Notes: a model not told the origin generated them from the sequence alone. Numbered from the stretch's first letter, positions 25,350 through 35,244 are shown. The stretch is 64,000 nt of DNA from Saprospiraceae bacterium (GCA_029212405.1 JARGNR010000032.1:1-64000), one strand, 5' to 3'. Numbers and translations are program-made.

Positions 25350-27242
25350 ATGGAGAATGACAGGTATAAAAAAATGCTTATTGCAATTGAAAAAGAACGA
25401 CTAGCAGAAGAAATTTACTATTCTGAAATCTCCAAACAGAAGACTGAAAAGGAAAAAATTGAAGCCGGCATTATGCTGGCTTCCTTAGTTTTAGAGAAGA
25501 AATATTATACCATAGGCGAGTATGTTGAAATTAAATTAGAACAGACTAAAAATTTTGATCGTCCGAATAAATTTAAAGTAGGAGCAAGTGTCCATTTAAT
25601 CTTACAAGGTGAAGAGACATATCGGTTCAGAGGTACACTTTCCTATAAAAGGAAAAAGAATTTTGGTGTCATCATTCAATTCGATGTGATATCTCGAGAT
25701 ACGCTACCTGACAATGGCAATTACAAGCTTGAATTGGTTTATGATGAACGTCCCTATAAAGTAATGAAAAAGGCTGTGGTAGATGTAATCGGTACAAAAT
25801 CGCCTCAAATTACCGATCTTCGAGAAGGTATACGCGTATTATCAAAATTGGACGACCGACATCGCGGATTTAATATGGACTGGAAGATTCCTGGTCACTT
25901 AAATGAACATCAAACACTTGCGATTAGAGGGATATTAGAAGCAAGTCAAATGGGAATCATACACGGTCCTCCTGGAACGGGCAAGACTACTACCCTTTCG
26001 GCATTAGTAAAGTCTATTCTTATACATGAAAAAAGGATTTTAGTTTGTGCGCCTAGTAATAATGCTGTGGACCTACTTGCAAAAAAAATTAGTGAGTTGG
26101 GGGTGAAAGTTGTGCGGATAGGAAATGTAACTCGAATAAATGAAGATGTTGCGGCCCTCACTTTGGATGAACTGGCTAGAAATCACCCAGATTGGTCACA
26201 CATAAAACAAATTCGAATAGAAGCAGAAGCAGCAAGGAAAATGGCTGCTACGAGAAAAAGGAAGTTTGGAACAGATGAAAGGCGACATCGAACAGACATG
26301 TATAAAGAAGCAAGGGAATTAAAAAAATGGGCGAAAGATTTACAAAAACGATTGCTTTCCAGTATTCTAAGTGAATGCCAGGTAGTTGCTACAACACTCA
26401 TTGGAGTGAGCCATTCGTACTTAGAAGATATGCTCTTTGATACAGTTATCATTGATGAAGCAAGCCAATGTATGGAACCTGAATGTTGGAATGCAATGCT
26501 GAGAGCCAAGAGAGTAATATTTGCTGGTGATCATCATCAACTACCGCCTACGGTGAAAAGTAAAGAAGCAGAAGAATTAGGGTTGGCTGAAACCTTACTG
26601 AGTAGAATGACGGATCATATTGCTCATCAGTATTTATTGACTTTACAGTATCGGATGAATGACGACATTTTAAAGTTTTCTAATCAGAAATTCTACAAAG
26701 GTCTTCTAAATTCGGCGGATGCCAATAAAAACCATCGACTCAAAAATAATGACCACCCATTAGTATTTATTGATACCAGCGGATGTGGATATGAAGAAAC
26801 TTTCGAGCCAAAATCAAGAAGTATCTTTAATGAAGGAGAGTTTTTCATAGTTCGAGAACATCTTTTATTGAATTTACTTCTTTATGAAGGTGTAGAAATT
26901 GGTTTGATCTGTCCTTACGCTCAACAAGTAAGATATATTCGAGAAAAAGTTGCAACAGATGATGAATTGCAACCATTAAAGCTAGAGATCAATTCAATAG
27001 ATGGTTTTCAAGGTCAGGAAAAAGATGTAATTATAATTTCATTGACCCGATCAAATGAAATGGGTATAATAGGCTTTCTATCCGATTACAGGAGGTTAAA
27101 CGTAGCGATGACAAGAGCCAAGAAAAAATTAGTAATTATAGGTGATGGAGCAACTCTTAGTTCAAATCCTTTATACCTGGACCTCATTAATCATATTGAA
27201 AAAGAAGGGCATTTGCAATCTGCGTGGGAATATATGATGTGA
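25350..27242 (+). CDS. Upf1/SMUBP-2-like superfamily 1 helicase
   Basis: A 630-residue SF1B helicase of the Upf1-like group. An N-terminal beta-rich domain (about 60-150) precedes the core. Walker A is HGPPGTGKTTT (about 205), followed by CAPSNNAVD (motif Ia), IDEASQ (Walker B, about 370), GDHHQLPPTV (motif III), QYRMN (motif IV), DGFQGQEKDVIIISLTR (motif V) and a C-terminal RLNVAMTRAKKKL (motif VI). Such helicases unwind RNA or DNA 5' to 3'; bacterial members are poorly characterised and may act in repair or RNA metabolism. All motifs are intact. Confidence 0.9.
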   Translation: MENDRYKKMLIAIEKERLAEEIYYSEISKQKTEKEKIEAGIMLASLVLEKKYYTIGEYVEIKLEQTKNFDRPNKFKVGASVHLILQGEETYRFRGTLSYKRKKNFGVIIQFDVISRDTLPDNGNYKLELVYDERPYKVMKKAVVDVIGTKSPQITDLREGIRVLSKLDDRHRGFNMDWKIPGHLNEHQTLAIRGILEASQMGIIHGPPGTGKTTTLSALVKSILIHEKRILVCAPSNNAVDLLAKKISELGVKVVRIGNVTRINEDVAALTLDELARNHPDWSHIKQIRIEAEAARKMAATRKRKFGTDERRHRTDMYKEARELKKWAKDLQKRLLSSILSECQVVATTLIGVSHSYLEDMLFDTVIIDEASQCMEPECWNAMLRAKRVIFAGDHHQLPPTVKSKEAEELGLAETLLSRMTDHIAHQYLLTLQYRMNDDILKFSNQKFYKGLLNSADANKNHRLKNNDHPLVFIDTSGCGYEETFEPKSRSIFNEGEFFIVREHLLLNLLLYEGVEIGLICPYAQQVRYIREKVATDDELQPLKLEINSIDGFQGQEKDVIIISLTRSNEMGIIGFLSDYRRLNVAMTRAKKKLVIIGDGATLSSNPLYLDLINHIEKEGHLQSAWEYMM

Positions 27243-27356
27243 ACCCAACTTAAACGATTTGGATGAACCCTATTATTTTTTGTGAATTCAAATTGCAATT
27301 AGTGATAGTTATACTTATGTTTATGGCTAACTTCTTTTTAATACAATATATAACCT

Positions 27357-28046
27357 ATGTCCATGTTTGGTAAATTGAAATCGCTATTCATTCTTGAAGA
27401 TAAAAATGAAACTATAAAAGCTGCTCAGAAAGCTGAAGAGAATCAAAAAGCCATTGAGAAAGAACAACCTACAGTAAGTGCAAAAGATATCACTGTCAAT
27501 ATAGAGCCGCAACATATACCTAAGTCAGGGAAACCAGATTCAAAGTTTATCGACATTCTCCTTAAGGCTGTTGAAAAAGACAATCTAGAGGGCTTTGATT
27601 ATCTAGAATACAAATCATCACTGCAATCTTTATCAGGAATGGATATGGACGAGGAAACTCGGTACAAAAGTTCACTTGCTATGGCTCAAACCATGGGGGC
27701 ATCTGCGGATAAACTTATAAAGACTGCCAAGCATTATCTATCTTCTTTAAACAAGGAGAAAAGTAAATTTCAAGATGCACTTAAAGCACAAAAGACGAAG
27801 CAAGTAACTTCAAAAGAATCAGGCATTAAAGAAATTCAAAAAGGAATCCTAGGTAAAAAGAATAAGATTGCTGAGCTACAAAAAGAAATTGAAAGAGACA
27901 CGAAGAAAATGGAATCTATGAAAGCAGGGATTAATAAGGCTGCTGCAAAAGTCCAAAAAACTAGTGACAATTTCCATTATGCATTCAATGTTGTAACAGG
28001 CCAAATTCTTGCCGACATTGAAAAAATTCAAAAATACTTGAAGTAA
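27357..28046 (+). CDS. coiled-coil hypothetical protein
   Basis: A 229-residue soluble, Lys/Glu-rich protein with no signal peptide. Residues about 20-45 and 130-190 are strongly helical with heptad-like spacing, for example KNKIAELQKEIERDTKKMES. The middle (about 55-110) is a helical domain with LEGFDYLEYKSSLQSL and a DMDEETRYKSSLAMAQ stretch. I do not recognise the family; a scaffold or secretion-associated cytoplasmic protein is possible. It lies 114 bp behind the helicase gene and converges on the decarboxylase with a 4-bp gap. Confidence 0.6.
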   Translation: MSMFGKLKSLFILEDKNETIKAAQKAEENQKAIEKEQPTVSAKDITVNIEPQHIPKSGKPDSKFIDILLKAVEKDNLEGFDYLEYKSSLQSLSGMDMDEETRYKSSLAMAQTMGASADKLIKTAKHYLSSLNKEKSKFQDALKAQKTKQVTSKESGIKEIQKGILGKKNKIAELQKEIERDTKKMESMKAGINKAAAKVQKTSDNFHYAFNVVTGQILADIEKIQKYLK

Positions 28047-28050
28047 TTCT

Positions 28051-29427
28051 TTATTGTACCAGTAGATGTTCTTCTACAAAACTTTCCATACGATTAAAAA
28101 ATCGATCAAGATCTTCTTTTTGATTGCCCGAATTTACGGTAACTAGTCGTATAAATTCTTGTTCTCTAAATTTTCCGTAGCCTACCATAATTTCTCCATG
28201 CTCATACAGTGAATTACAAATCACTTTAGGGTCAATTCCTTTATAATTGAAGCATATAGCAATAGAATCTCCCGAATTGTAAAGTGTATAATTGGGATTA
28301 TCCGCCACATAATCTCTTCCATACTGAGCAAGTTCAAATTCGTGATCTACGATTTGCCCTATACCTTTGGTTCCTATAGATTTCCATAAAGTCCAAAATT
28401 TTAAAGTATCGTTCCTTCTCCCACACTGCATAGAAATCTTTCCAGGGTTGTAATCATCTTCAGCTGTCTGGTATAAATAACTTGCTTTGTTTGAGAAAGA
28501 CTCATACAAACAATCTTTATGGGGAGTAACAATAATGCTACAAGCCAATGGCGTAGCCAACATTTTATGTGCATTCAATGTAAATGAGTCTGCCATTTCA
28601 CAACCGTCTATATGGTGCTTGTATTTTTCTGAAAACAAGACAGATCCGCAATATGCACCATCTACATGAAACCATATATCATATTTTTTACATAAGTATC
28701 CGATCTCTTTAAGAGGATCAAAAGCCGCTAATACTGTTGTGCCTGCAGTTGCATTTACCATACAAGGAGTGAACCCATCTTTTATGTCTTGCACAATTGC
28801 AGCTTCCAATGCTTCTACTGACATTCTTCCATAATCATCTGCCTCAATTGTTCTTATATAATTACGCCCCAATCCTGCAAACGCCATATTTTTTGGTAAT
28901 GAATAATGGGATTCTTCAGAAGTGTAGACTGTCATTTTTTTACTTACTCCCTCCCATTTTGCATCTGGATCTTTTTGATCCCTTGCCATTATTAAGCCCA
29001 TCAAATTAGTCATGGATCCACCTGGTGCAAGGGTGCCTTCAGAAGTTTCTGGATTCAATCCTATAAAACTGGATATTTTCGAGATAATCTCTTTCTCGAC
29101 TCCGATTTGAGGACCACCCACTTTATAGGTATACATACTATTGTTGAGCACTACAGATAAAAGCTCACCGAGCATGGATCTGCCATTTCTTCCACCAAAC
29201 AATTGGTTGAAAAACATTTTGGTGGCTGTTCTGGGAGTATTGAATATGAGTTTACGAAGAATTGGAATAAATTCTTCATCAGATATTCCGTCTTCGTTCA
29301 ATTTTATATCAATTTCTTCAAATAGATTTTCAATAGGAATAGGTCTAACAACAGGATTCTTTTCTTCATCAAGAATTAATTCTTTGGAAAGTTGTACAAA
29401 CAAATCCAAATTCTTTTCAACGTTCAT
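28051..29427 (-). CDS. group II PLP decarboxylase (cysteine sulfinate/glutamate decarboxylase-like)
   Basis: A 458-residue PLP-dependent decarboxylase of group II. The PLP-binding lysine sits in SFTLNAHKML, with the cofactor Asp in WFHVDGAYCGS and the substrate-channel motif KMFFNQLFGGRN near residue 69. The last resembles animal cysteine sulfinate and glutamate decarboxylases (FFNQL), and SEGTLAPGGSMTNLMGL fits the same group. The gene is divergent from a cysteine dioxygenase gene (194 bp apart), so cysteine sulfinate is the favoured substrate, giving hypotaurine. Glutamate or aspartate (beta-alanine formation) remain possible. Confidence 0.85.
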   Translation of the reverse strand: MNVEKNLDLFVQLSKELILDEEKNPVVRPIPIENLFEEIDIKLNEDGISDEEFIPILRKLIFNTPRTATKMFFNQLFGGRNGRSMLGELLSVVLNNSMYTYKVGGPQIGVEKEIISKISSFIGLNPETSEGTLAPGGSMTNLMGLIMARDQKDPDAKWEGVSKKMTVYTSEESHYSLPKNMAFAGLGRNYIRTIEADDYGRMSVEALEAAIVQDIKDGFTPCMVNATAGTTVLAAFDPLKEIGYLCKKYDIWFHVDGAYCGSVLFSEKYKHHIDGCEMADSFTLNAHKMLATPLACSIIVTPHKDCLYESFSNKASYLYQTAEDDYNPGKISMQCGRRNDTLKFWTLWKSIGTKGIGQIVDHEFELAQYGRDYVADNPNYTLYNSGDSIAICFNYKGIDPKVICNSLYEHGEIMVGYGKFREQEFIRLVTVNSGNQKEDLDRFFNRMESFVEEHLLVQ

Positions 29428-29596
29428 ATGCTTAAATTTGGAACAATGATAGTGACAATTAAAAACAAAATAGGTTGATTTTATTAATTTTTATTTTAAT
29501 ATAATATATATGAACCTATATTTAAAATAGTAGGTTATATATAGTGGACATGTAGTACTTATATCAAGAAAACATCCAGTCTTACATAAAATATCG

Positions 29597-29604
29597 TAGG
29601 TTTG
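29597..29604 (+). promoter_or_regulatory. -7 box of the cysteine dioxygenase promoter
   Basis: TAGGTTTG matches TAnnTTTG and lies 17 bp before the ATG at 29622. The hexamer TAGGTT also occurs at 29471-29476 and 29531-29536, and inverted at 29513-29518, so a regulator could read this region. Confidence 0.5.
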
Positions 29605-29621
29605 CCCTCGAAAATAGTAGT

Positions 29622-30158
29622 ATGCATCAAAAGATAACTAGCCTTTCACAACTTATTAATTTGCTCGAAAATTCAACGAAGGACGAATATAAATCCATCG
29701 GCGCTAGAATAGAAATACCCCTAGAAGAGTTTGTTCCTTACTTACATTGGTATGAGGAACATTACACTAGAAATTGCATCATTAGAAAAGAGAATTTTGA
29801 GTTAATTCTACTTTGTTGGGAGCCACATCAAATTACTCCTGTGCATTGTCATGGAGGTGAAGAGTGTTGGGTGTATATTGTAAATGGTAAAATAAATGAA
29901 TCTCACTATCATATGGAATCTGGAAAACTTAAAGAGTTAAAGACAGAAACATTATTAGAAGGATCAAAATCCTTTATGTCAGACGATATGGGATACCACA
30001 GTTTAAATAATGTATATCCAACTAGAGCAATCAGCCTTCACTTGTACATGGATCCTATCGATCATTGCTCTGTATACGACAAATCAACTTTTGAATTCAT
30101 TCCAAGATCCTTAACATATCACTCCTACGAAGGCATACTTGAGGAAACTTTTGTTTAA
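29622..30158 (+). CDS. cysteine dioxygenase type I
   Basis: A 178-residue cupin that adds O2 to cysteine, forming cysteine sulfinate. The iron ligands are in TPVHCHGGEEC (two His) and MGYHSLNN (third His). The spacing H-x-H-x4-C places a cysteine where mammalian CDO has Cys93; a Tyr in SLHLYMDP matches Tyr157, its crosslink partner, and YTRN matches the substrate-binding Arg60. The enzyme therefore looks like a genuine Arg-type cysteine dioxygenase rather than a 3-mercaptopropionate dioxygenase. A divergent decarboxylase gene probably uses its product, and a PLP-binding protein gene follows by 24 bp. Confidence 0.88.
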   Translation: MHQKITSLSQLINLLENSTKDEYKSIGARIEIPLEEFVPYLHWYEEHYTRNCIIRKENFELILLCWEPHQITPVHCHGGEECWVYIVNGKINESHYHMESGKLKELKTETLLEGSKSFMSDDMGYHSLNNVYPTRAISLHLYMDPIDHCSVYDKSTFEFIPRSLTYHSYEGILEETFV

Positions 30159-30182
30159 TTTATATTGTATAAAACGTAATAT

Positions 30183-30827
30183 ATGTATAAAGAATTGAGT
30201 GATTTCTGCAATACAAGAAGTATTACTCTTGTTGCGGTTACTAAAACTCGTCCCATTGCATCTATCCAAAATTTATACGATCTAGGTCATCGAGAATTTG
30301 GAGAAAACAGGGTGCAAGAACTTTCTGAAAAACAAGAAGCCCTTCCTAATGATATCCGCTGGCATATGATTGGTCATTTGCAATCGAACAAAGTAAAATA
30401 TATTGCTTCTTTTGTTTCTATGATTCACTCAGGAGCAAGTTACTCTTTGCTAAAAGAAATTAATAAGCGGGCAAGGCAGCATGAAAGAGTAATTGATGTG
30501 TTGTTGCAAGTGAAAATCGGGAAAGAAGAGGCAAAATCTGGTTGGGACAAAAATGAATTACTTAAAGCCTTGGCCTCAGATAAGTTGGCTTCTTTGGAAA
30601 ATATCAATATTAGAGGCGTAATGGGAATGGCCACTTTCACAGAGGACAAAAGTATCGTTCGATCAGAGTTTGCCTCTTTAAAGTCGATTTTTGAACAATT
30701 GAAATCTACTCATTTCTCGGCGCGACAAGATTTTGACATCATTAGCATGGGAATGTCAGGTGACTATAAAATCGCAGCCGAGGAAGGCAGTACAATGGTT
30801 CGAATTGGCTCCTTGTTATTTCAATAA
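30183..30827 (+). CDS. YggS/PLPBP family pyridoxal phosphate homeostasis protein
   Basis: A 214-residue PLP-binding protein of the YggS/PROSC family, which buffers PLP and affects amino-acid balance but has no known catalysis. It shows the PLP-lysine segment LVAVTKTRP (about 15-23), GENRVQEL, WHMIGHLQSNK, and the C-terminal SMGMSGDYKIAAEEGSTMVRIGS. It is slightly short at the N-terminus compared with the usual 225-235 residues. It lies 24 bp behind cysteine dioxygenase and may share its transcript, which fits the nearby PLP-dependent decarboxylase. Confidence 0.93.
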   Translation: MYKELSDFCNTRSITLVAVTKTRPIASIQNLYDLGHREFGENRVQELSEKQEALPNDIRWHMIGHLQSNKVKYIASFVSMIHSGASYSLLKEINKRARQHERVIDVLLQVKIGKEEAKSGWDKNELLKALASDKLASLENINIRGVMGMATFTEDKSIVRSEFASLKSIFEQLKSTHFSARQDFDIISMGMSGDYKIAAEEGSTMVRIGSLLFQ

Positions 30828-30834
30828 TCCTTTC

Positions 30835-33111
30835 TTATTGCTTTATAAACTTCTCTCTATAAATCCTTTTATCCGTTTTAATAGATAAAATATAGATTCC
30901 AGAAGGAAGATTCTGAATGTCAAGACCGGAAACAAGTTCCTCTATTGCTCCTTTTCGCAAAAGAACTCCATTGATTCCTATAATTTCAAATTCTTTCGCT
31001 TGAATTTGGCTTACATCTGCCTTTATAAACTGACTGGAAGGATTTGGATTCACTTTAAGTAACGTTTTCTCGTTATTGACCGTATTGGAAGGCGGACCTT
31101 TTACAAATTCAGTATTAAACGCCATTAAGCCCCCATTATCATTTCCAACAATCATCTCGTGGTATCCATCATTATCTATGTCATCTAGAGCAATAGAAGT
31201 TCTGCGGCCAGAATTCAGAATAGGAAGTTCATTCGTAACTTCATTAAATGCACCATAAATATTATCTTCAATAGAATTATAAATATAAATATTACCTCCT
31301 CTACTTCCAACGGCAAGATATAATTCTCCTTCACTTGTAAAAAAGTAAGGTGAACTACTGCCACTTGCATCCGAAATTGTTTTAGTAAACACCTGACCTA
31401 ATATATCTGTATTTGGGAATGTTTTTTCTTCAGCTATAAAATCTGGATTACCGATTGAACCAATGTTTTTATAAAAATTCAATCCTCCTTTTTCATCGGT
31501 GCTAGGATTGCCATTGTCATTTTTTTCACCAATAACAATATCAGTTAATCCATCTCCATCTAGATCAATAATAGCTGGTTTCCCATTTGTACCTACCCTT
31601 AAGTCTTTATACTCATAGATGTAATTATCAAATTCGTAGGGGTTTCCTTCTCCTCCTTTATTCTCAAAATAGAATAGATAGGATCTGTTATCAGCAACAA
31701 TGATGTCATCATCTCCATCCCCATCGAGGTCCCCCAAAGCAGGGGCAAGAAAACTATTGAATTCACTTAAATCATCAGCTAATCCTAGATAATTGTCATC
31801 CACCAATTCATAACTGGGCTGACTTTTTGTACCTACATTTTCATAGAGGTATAGTGAAATAGACTCTGCTTGTGCATCCCTTAATATATAATTCATACCT
31901 ACTAATATATCCATGAGCCCATCTGCATTATAATCCACAAAACAAGGATGTGAACTATGGCCCATTTGAAGAGTTGTTTCATGTAAAAAGTCCTTTTGAA
32001 CCAATTCAAAAACAGGAGCGTCATCTTCTCCTATATTTCGATAGAACCAAATATGATTAATATTATCAGATCCCAATTCATTATTAGGACAAACAATTAA
32101 GTCGCGCTTCCCATCATTATCAATATCCAATATAAATGACCCTAGAAAAATACTGATGTTCGCTTCTTCTGTATTGCTCGGGAAGTCTAACTCCTGAGAT
32201 ATAATGAATGGGTCTCCATTTTGCTCATCATTCGTTAAATACACAAAACCAGTATTCGATATATCACCGAGTAACATATCTAAGTCTCCATCTCCATCGC
32301 CATCAAATGCAGTTACCGTAGACCCTGCATGCCTTTCGCTTCCTGAGTCGGTATTACCAACTAATCCAGTAAAACATTTTGACCGATCATTACTTAATAA
32401 AATTGCCTCGTCTACTCCACTTTCGAAAAAATTGCCCCAACACAAATCAGACGTTTTATAGACCAAGGTATCATTTGGCAACCCCATCTCTTTTACCATG
32501 TTCTGGTAGTGATACATATAACTTCCACCTGGCTCAAAGGTGAGAATATCCAAATCGCCATCTCCATCCGTATCAATGATTTCAGGAATATCTATTGAGC
32601 TCACAAATAGATTAGTGTACCCATTTCCTGCAGGAATTTGCAAGAAATCTCCGACACCAAAATTGAACTTCATAAACTCAAATGAAATGGTATTGCCCTC
32701 TGTGGTATTTATCCATACTTCAATACCCGAAGCTTTCGGAGAAAGAGCAAACAAATCTTTTTTCCCATCACCATTAAAATCTATAATTTTCAAAAACTTG
32801 ATTACTCTGGGGAAACTGGGCGTGTATTCTGGAGCATAGAGATAATTTGGATTTCCAGGAGTGGAAAGATTTATAAAAGGTAGGATTACATTGCCGTTTC
32901 GTTCAAACACAATTAAATCCTCAGGTCCTTCGCCATCTAAATCAAAGCTTACAAATTGGGGCGCCGTCAATCCTCCAATTAATGGATTTTGTAGTGTTTT
33001 ACCATTGACTTTAAATGGAATTGAGATAGGGTCAAAATTTTGAGCCTCTAAAATTCCAAAACAAAATGTAATAAAAAAAACTGCCTTAAAAAATCTTGAG
33101 TATACCTTCAT
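30835..33111 (-). CDS. secreted FG-GAP/VCBS repeat protein with T9SS sorting domain
   Basis: A 758-residue protein with a signal peptide ending at LEAQ. It contains repeated FG-GAP/VCBS-type units with calcium-binding loops such as DFNGDGKKD, DTDGDGDLD, DGDGDGDLDM, DIDNDGKRD and DLDGDGDDD, which build a beta-propeller like integrin alpha. The last 80 residues are a type IX secretion sorting domain, starting near VNPNPSSQ and ending with GIYILSIKT and KFIKQ. It is therefore exported and probably attached to the cell surface, with an adhesion role likely. It converges on the PLPBP gene (7-bp gap). Confidence 0.88.
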   Translation of the reverse strand: MKVYSRFFKAVFFITFCFGILEAQNFDPISIPFKVNGKTLQNPLIGGLTAPQFVSFDLDGEGPEDLIVFERNGNVILPFINLSTPGNPNYLYAPEYTPSFPRVIKFLKIIDFNGDGKKDLFALSPKASGIEVWINTTEGNTISFEFMKFNFGVGDFLQIPAGNGYTNLFVSSIDIPEIIDTDGDGDLDILTFEPGGSYMYHYQNMVKEMGLPNDTLVYKTSDLCWGNFFESGVDEAILLSNDRSKCFTGLVGNTDSGSERHAGSTVTAFDGDGDGDLDMLLGDISNTGFVYLTNDEQNGDPFIISQELDFPSNTEEANISIFLGSFILDIDNDGKRDLIVCPNNELGSDNINHIWFYRNIGEDDAPVFELVQKDFLHETTLQMGHSSHPCFVDYNADGLMDILVGMNYILRDAQAESISLYLYENVGTKSQPSYELVDDNYLGLADDLSEFNSFLAPALGDLDGDGDDDIIVADNRSYLFYFENKGGEGNPYEFDNYIYEYKDLRVGTNGKPAIIDLDGDGLTDIVIGEKNDNGNPSTDEKGGLNFYKNIGSIGNPDFIAEEKTFPNTDILGQVFTKTISDASGSSSPYFFTSEGELYLAVGSRGGNIYIYNSIEDNIYGAFNEVTNELPILNSGRRTSIALDDIDNDGYHEMIVGNDNGGLMAFNTEFVKGPPSNTVNNEKTLLKVNPNPSSQFIKADVSQIQAKEFEIIGINGVLLRKGAIEELVSGLDIQNLPSGIYILSIKTDKRIYREKFIKQ

Positions 33112-33213
33112 AGTAAGTATTTGTGTATATTTCTACTTTTATTTTTAATAACGTTTCCAGATAAAACTTACAATAGCTTGATCTATTATTTACAAAACTA
33201 TAAAAACCAACCA

Positions 33214-35244
33214 ATGGTTGACTTAACCTTAAAGACATTTCTGACTTTTTTATGTTTCTTATTATTTAACACAACATTTCAAGCACAAGTACAAGAAAAT
33301 TCAATTTCTCTCAATTCGTTTGATGTAAGAGGTGATCAAGAAGGTGTTTACTTATATAATGATAAAAGTAACGGAAACGTTTCTATTTTTATTGATGGTT
33401 CTGAGACTGTAGTTGAATTCATAAATGGAAAGGCCAAATTGGATGTAGTTCCTGATTTTAAAGGAGAACTATTGTTTCTTCAAGGGGGAAATGCATCTAT
33501 GAAAATGGTACATGTTTCCAAAATAGGAAATGGACAATTGAGAATTAGAAATATTCCTTTATGGTTATCGCTTGTGCCTCCTTTAGTGGCTATCATATTA
33601 GCATTGATATTTAAGGAAGTGGTGGTTTCTTTATTCATAGGAATTTGGGCAGGTGCATTTGTTATTGGTGGGTTACGAGTTGAGTCGCTGTATTATTTCA
33701 TAATGTCATTTCTTGAAGTCATCCAAAAGTACATCATTGGAGCGCTAAATTCTTCTGGTCATTTATCGGTTATTGTGTTTTCCTTGCTTATTGGAGGTAT
33801 GGTGGCCATTATTTCAAAAAATGGAGGTATGGCTGGTGTGGTAAAATCACTTTCCAAATATGCTAAAGATGCAAAGAGTTCGCAATTCATCACTTGGTTA
33901 CTAGGGGTTGCTATCTTTTTTGATGATTATGCCAATACACTCATTGTAGGAAATACCATGAGGTCCGTTACAGATAAATTTAAAATTTCACGAGAAAAAC
34001 TGGCCTACATTGTAGATAGTACTGCAGCTCCTGTTTCGGCCATAGCATTTATAACAACATGGATTGGAGCTGAATTGGGGTATATCGATGACGGGATGTC
34101 TAAAATAGGACTGGAAACGGATGCTACAGCTTATTCCATTTTCTTAAGTTCTCTAAAATATAGCTTCTACCCTATTTTCACATTGATCTTCATTTTGATT
34201 CTAATCAAGACACAAAAAGACTATGGCCCAATGCTCAAAGCGGAAATTAGAGCAAGGACGACAGGAAAAGTATCAAGTGCTGTCACAGAAAGTGAAGATG
34301 AGCCAAATATGGAAGATTTAAGCCCAGTACCGGGAGCTCCAATTAAGTGGCAATATGCAGTTTTTCCAGTAGCAACCGTGATATTAATGACCATTTTTGG
34401 CCTTTTAGATACGGGATTTAGTAGCATCTATAATGAGCTTTATCCTAATGGAAACGGAAATACAGGGTATGGCTCAATATGGGCGAGTATGGGCACCTTA
34501 TTTTCAGAAACTCCATCTTTTTTTACAAAACTTGGTAAAGTTATTGGGGCAGCTGACTCCTACATAGCATTGTTATGGGCCAGTTTATCAGGTGTAATTG
34601 TTGCTTTATTCATGACAATATTTGGTAAGGTGATGAAGCTGTTTGATGCAATGCATTGGATGGCAACAGGATTCAAGACGATGTTACCTGCTTTGATAAT
34701 TTTGACCTTAGCATGGGCACTTGCTATTACGACAGAAGAGCTTCATACAGCAGACTTTTTAAGTAACTTGTTATCTGGTAATATCAGTCCATATTTACTT
34801 TCAGTCATTATATTCATTCTCGCTGCATTTATAGCATTCTCTACGGGATCTAGCTGGAGCACAATGGCCATTTTATATCCTATCGCAATTCCAACAACCT
34901 ATGCAGTTTGTACTGCAGCAGGGATGAATCCGGAATTAACTATGGAAATATTGTTGAGTGTAATTGCCACAGTCTTAGCAGCTTCTGTATTGGGAGATCA
35001 TTGTTCTCCAATATCCGATACTACTATTCTGAGTTCACTTGCATCAGATTGTAATCATATAGACCACGTGAAAACTCAATTGCCGTATGCGTTGACTGTG
35101 GGTTCTGTGAGTATTGTGTGTGTATTCTTATCTACCTTGTTGGGAGGTCATGGTTTTGTTAACCTTCTACTTTACATCATAGGAGTAGGCGTAATGTATT
35201 TTATCGTCACAAAAGTGGGAAAAACTGCTACAGCTGATCAATAA
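33214..35244 (+). CDS. nhaC: NhaC-family Na+/H+ antiporter with N-terminal periplasmic domain
   Basis: A 676-residue protein. Residues 1-24 look like a signal peptide (ending at FQAQ), followed by about 85 residues predicted as a periplasmic beta domain (SLNSFDVRGDQEGVYLYN), and then an NhaC antiporter of about a dozen membrane segments (IPLWLSLVPPLVAIILAL; FDDYANTLIVGNTMR; STGSSWSTMAIL; GDHCSPISDTTILSS). NhaC proteins exchange Na+ or a carboxylate for H+. The extra domain is unusual for this family. I place the start at the ATG at 33214; the longer frame begins with a TTG close to the divergent gene and would add 31 residues in front of the signal peptide. Confidence 0.85.
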   Translation: MVDLTLKTFLTFLCFLLFNTTFQAQVQENSISLNSFDVRGDQEGVYLYNDKSNGNVSIFIDGSETVVEFINGKAKLDVVPDFKGELLFLQGGNASMKMVHVSKIGNGQLRIRNIPLWLSLVPPLVAIILALIFKEVVVSLFIGIWAGAFVIGGLRVESLYYFIMSFLEVIQKYIIGALNSSGHLSVIVFSLLIGGMVAIISKNGGMAGVVKSLSKYAKDAKSSQFITWLLGVAIFFDDYANTLIVGNTMRSVTDKFKISREKLAYIVDSTAAPVSAIAFITTWIGAELGYIDDGMSKIGLETDATAYSIFLSSLKYSFYPIFTLIFILILIKTQKDYGPMLKAEIRARTTGKVSSAVTESEDEPNMEDLSPVPGAPIKWQYAVFPVATVILMTIFGLLDTGFSSIYNELYPNGNGNTGYGSIWASMGTLFSETPSFFTKLGKVIGAADSYIALLWASLSGVIVALFMTIFGKVMKLFDAMHWMATGFKTMLPALIILTLAWALAITTEELHTADFLSNLLSGNISPYLLSVIIFILAAFIAFSTGSSWSTMAILYPIAIPTTYAVCTAAGMNPELTMEILLSVIATVLAASVLGDHCSPISDTTILSSLASDCNHIDHVKTQLPYALTVGSVSIVCVFLSTLLGGHGFVNLLLYIIGVGVMYFIVTKVGKTATADQ

